DNA from: an uncultured Caryophanales bacterium | Lineage (GTDB): Bacteria; Bacillota_I; Bacilli_A; RF39; UBA660 | DNA: 17,031 bases | Direction: 5' to 3' | Assembly: GCA_947168625.1 (NCBI GenBank) | Contig: CAMVMQ010000012.1 | Coordinates: 1 to 17,031, forward strand | Made by a program: the position numbers and the translations under genes | Shown: in pieces, positions 14,918 to 17,031 of the stretch | How positions within the stretch are numbered: position 1 is the stretch's first letter | Layout of the letters: every line of letters begins with the position of its first letter | Notes under the pieces: generated by a model | Database searches by the model: none | Seen by the model: only the letters and a program-made list of their open reading frames with translations | What the model was told of the DNA's origin: nothing

Positions 14918-15326
14918 GATAATCACCACTTAAATAGTCAGAAGGAGTTACTATAATTTTTTGTAAAGTAATTAATCCATTATAAATATTAACATTATAT
15001 TTATCTTTTATATTGCCTTCTTCATAAGTTGCTTCTATATCATAAGTCGCAAATCTTGGTATATCTAAATTATTTTCATCTTGTACAGGAGCAGGAAGAC
15101 TAATTCTTTCAATCATTCCTGAGGAATTTGTTACTCCATCAAAAAAGATAACTTTATTTCCGTTTATCTGTTTACTCACTACTATTTTAAGATTGCTTAT
15201 AGGAATAGCCTCACTAGCAGCACTTGCCCTAATCATTAAAAAACCCACTCCCTTATTATTATTTAAAAAGCTTTGATATATTGGAGAGTTAGTAAACTCT
15301 GTATTATTTATATATTCAGTATTCAT
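14907..15326 (-). CDS. Small beta-rich protein, carboxypeptidase-regulatory-like
   Basis: This 139-residue protein has the pattern of a prealbumin-like beta-sandwich: GVGFLMIRASAASEAIPI, then IVVSKQING, FFDGVTNSSGMIE, and PRFATYDIEATYEEG. Clostridial relatives commonly sit beside, or are fused to, SpoIID/peptidoglycan-binding proteins. There is no signal peptide. Its ATG overlaps the TGA of the LysM gene (ATGA), and it overlaps the SpoIID-domain gene downstream, so the three are translationally coupled. The likely role is structural in the spore envelope, by association only. Confidence 0.75.
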   Translation of the reverse strand: MNTEYINNTEFTNSPIYQSFLNNNKGVGFLMIRASAASEAIPISNLKIVVSKQINGNKVIFFDGVTNSSGMIERISLPAPVQDENNLDIPRFATYDIEATYEEGNIKDKYNVNIYNGLITLQKIIVTPSDYLSGDYLGY

Positions 15327-16165
15327 ATTTTTAACACCTTTCCAATTGTTAATATATTATTTGAAAGATTATTCTTTCTCTTAATTTCATCAACACTAAT
15401 ATTAAATTTTCTTGCAATACTATAAAGAGAATCACCTTTTTGAACTGTATAATTAACAGTAGTATCACTAGAATTACTAGGAACCTTTAGTACTTGTCCA
15501 ATGCTTAAATTATTGCTAGTAAGATTATTTAGTCTAATTAATGAACTAACACTAGTATTAAACCTAGAGGCTATTTTATAAAGGGAATCGCCTTTTTTTA
15601 CTGTGTAATTAATTGTATTTGTACTAGCAGGAGGAATATATGCTTCACCAAAACATTCCTCCTCCACCGCTCCAACTTCTGGTCTTTTTGTTCTTATTTT
15701 TAAATTTTGTCCAATTCTTAAAATATTGCTATTTAAAGAATTGTCATTCTTAATAGTATCAATACTAACATCAAACGCTCTAGAAATACTATATAAATTG
15801 TCTCCTTTCTTTACAGTATAATTAATATAGTTAGGAAGAGTATCTTTCGGAGTATATTCCTCCGGAACTTTTAACAAATCTCCTATCTTTAGATTATTTG
15901 ATTTTAAATTATTTAATTTAATAATTTCATCGACACTAGTATTATATCTTTTAGCTATACTATATAGACTATCTCCTTTTTTTATAGTATAAGTAAAAGT
16001 ACCATCTGGATTAGTACCAGTAATATTTGGTAATTTAAGTACTTGTCCTACTCTAATATTCGCACTAGTTAGATTATTTAAATTCATAATATCCATAACA
16101 GATATACCATACTGATTACTTATTCCATATAATGTGTCTCCTGATACAATTTTTATGTAACATTT
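15323..16165 (-). pseudogene. LysM-repeat protein, 5' end cut off at the recombinase gene
   Basis: Four complete LysM domains (each with a KKGDSLYSIA-like start and an IGxxLKVP-like end) follow one LysM that begins right at the edge of the open frame: IVSGDTLYGIS, encoded just after 16150. In this frame a TAA lies at 16166-16168, and no usual start codon precedes the first GDT motif. The first ATG, at 16096, is inside that LysM domain and has no ribosome site. So the visible gene lacks its N-terminus and promoter, interrupted by the serine recombinase element that ends at 16153. LysM binds peptidoglycan; with no signal peptide visible and SpoIID-type neighbours, a spore coat or cortex protein is likely. 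The missing 5' part should lie beyond the element, outside the window. Confidence 0.8.
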
Positions 16166-16168
16166 TTA
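16150..16168. other. Probable attachment-site junction of the integrated element
   Basis: Within these bases the recombinase stop (16153-16155) and the last stop in the LysM frame (16166-16168) lie 13 nt apart, and LysM coding sequence resumes. Large serine integrases usually sit next to one att site. The exact core cannot be set from one end. Confidence 0.55.
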
Positions 16169-17031
16169 AATGTAAATATAATATCTATCGTCTTATCTTG
16201 ATAGATATAAATCTTTTCAACTAAATTAATTATTAATTCTCTTGTTGGATTTTCAAGTGATAAAATTTCATTTATATATTTTTCTATTTGCTTATTATCT
16301 ATTTTATTCTCTTCTATTTGTTCATTTTTAAGATTATCAATATTCTTTTTATTATTATCTATTTCAGTTTTAATATTTTTACTTACTCTTAAGTATTGTT
16401 CTTCATCTATAATTCCTTTTAATCTATCCATATATGTTTTATCTAGACTTTCAGTTAATCTATTATTTGTTATCTCTAAACTTTCAATTTGTTTTTTTAT
16501 CTTTAATGTATTATCTTCAAACTCTATATTGTTAATAGATTCTTTTATCTTGTTTTTATCTAAATGCTTTTTACATACTTCTCTTATATTATCTAAAATA
16601 ATCTTTTCTAATACCTCATAATTATTTGTATGGGTTGTACAGACATGATATTTTGAATATGTTCTGTAATAATCGCAAGTTGTATAACTTCTTCCTGTTT
16701 TATTTTGGTATCTTATAGTTATACGATGTTTACAATCCCCACAATATAATAGTCCATCTAATAAGTAAAATCTTTTCTTCTCTGGTCTTTTAACATTTTT
16801 AGGTAGTAGAGTTTGTATATAATTAAATGTGTTCTTATCAATAATTGCTTCATGTGTATTTTCTACTATAATATAGTCATTTGGATTATTTTTAACTGTC
16901 TTTTTAAGTTTATAATTAATCTTTTTAGTTTTACCTTGTACTGCATCTCCTGTATATATTCTATTAGTTAAAATTGTCTTTATAGTAGTATCTACCCATA
17001 CTCCATATTCTTGTGATATACAATTAGTATT
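16153..17031 (-). CDS. Large serine recombinase, C-terminal 292 residues (5' end outside window)
   Basis: The frame is open from the window edge to TAA at 16153; earlier ATG choices such as 16431 are internal. Visible domains are part of the Recombinase domain (ILTNRIYTGD, about 20-29, then VQGK and VENTHEAIID, about 56-65), a zinc ribbon (CGDC at 97-100, C119, C131) and a long coiled coil with many Lys, Glu and Asn (about 160-250). The end LVEKIYIYQDKTIDIIFTF is typical of this family. The catalytic N-terminal resolvase domain is off the window. These enzymes integrate and excise phages, ICEs and sporulation-interrupting elements. It lies against the truncated LysM gene, on the same strand. 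Confidence 0.93.
   Translation of the reverse strand, partial: NTNCISQEYGVWVDTTIKTILTNRIYTGDAVQGKTKKINYKLKKTVKNNPNDYIIVENTHEAIIDKNTFNYIQTLLPKNVKRPEKKRFYLLDGLLYCGDCKHRITIRYQNKTGRSYTTCDYYRTYSKYHVCTTHTNNYEVLEKIILDNIREVCKKHLDKNKIKESINNIEFEDNTLKIKKQIESLEITNNRLTESLDKTYMDRLKGIIDEEQYLRVSKNIKTEIDNNKKNIDNLKNEQIEENKIDNKQIEKYINEILSLENPTRELIINLVEKIYIYQDKTIDIIFTFKNVT
16153..17031 (-). mobile_element. One end of an integrated element carrying a large serine recombinase
   Basis: The recombinase gene lies at the border with a LysM gene that has lost its 5' part, which is what integration inside that gene would give. Only this border is visible. The element could be a prophage, an integrative element or a skin-like intervening sequence; its size and cargo are unknown. 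Confidence 0.7.

Noticed and set aside
15323..16096. LysM repeats as a DNA repeat or CRISPR array
   Set aside because: The repetition is at protein level, in-frame LysM domains of about 43-65 codons spacing with diverged DNA; there are no short identical repeats with unique spacers.
16153..16431. 92-residue protein starting at ATG 16431
   Set aside because: The frame is open without a stop upstream to the window edge and encodes recombinase domains, so this ATG is internal.
1..17031. Mycoplasma-type code (TGA as Trp)
   Set aside because: Trp codons are TGG in the genes read, and TGA serves as the stop of the LysM frame where the next gene starts by ATGA overlap.

Overview
The window is very AT-rich, low-GC DNA with Bacillota (Firmicutes) gene content and order: the comN-secDF-rel-dtd run, GGAGG/GGTGAT ribosome sites, TTGACA/TATAAT promoters and a T-box leader. 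TGA is used as a stop (end of the LysM frame) and TGG for Trp, so the code is standard and not the Mycoplasma code. Several genes belong to endospore formation (spoIIAA, a sigF-like sigma factor, dacF, a SpoIID/peptidoglycan-binding protein, a LysM protein, a YjcZ-like peptide). This suggests a spore-forming, probably uncultured Bacilli- or Clostridia-related organism; I cannot name the species.

Layout. 1-181 (minus): promoter and a very short T-box riboswitch ahead of a gene that leaves the window after ATG, by synteny probably an aspartyl- or histidyl-tRNA synthetase. 294-5472 (minus): a promoter followed by comN-like, secDF, rel (ppGpp synthetase/hydrolase) and dtd, tightly packed or overlapping. 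5501-8904 (minus): sporulation block reading from two unknown genes (152 aa and a 52-aa ORF) into dacF, a terminator, then a promoter carrying two Spo0A-box sequences, spoIIAA, sigF-like and a small XRE regulator. The anti-sigma factor gene spoIIAB, normally between spoIIAA and sigF, is missing here. 8911-10416 (minus): an FAD oxidoreductase/Rieske fusion whose 5' end is put out of frame by an A8 run and which sits behind a SigG-like promoter. 10501-11328 (plus): a YjcZ-like peptide and peptide deformylase. 11309-12791 (minus): two unknown genes, one tail-anchored. 12800-13572 (plus): a glycerophosphodiester phosphodiesterase. 13574-16165 (minus): a three-gene operon of LysM repeats, a small beta-rich protein and SpoIID plus three peptidoglycan-binding repeats. 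16153-17031 (minus): the C-terminal 292 residues of a large serine recombinase.

The most striking structure is at the right end. The LysM gene has lost its start: its reading frame opens inside the first LysM motif, exactly where the serine recombinase gene ends. The simplest reading is that a recombinase-bearing element is integrated inside a spore-envelope gene, as skin lies in sigK or prophages lie in other sporulation genes. Whether it is excised during sporulation cannot be decided from this window. Together with the Spo0A boxes, the missing spoIIAB and the SigG-like promoter, the window reads as a sporulation region with a non-standard control layout.
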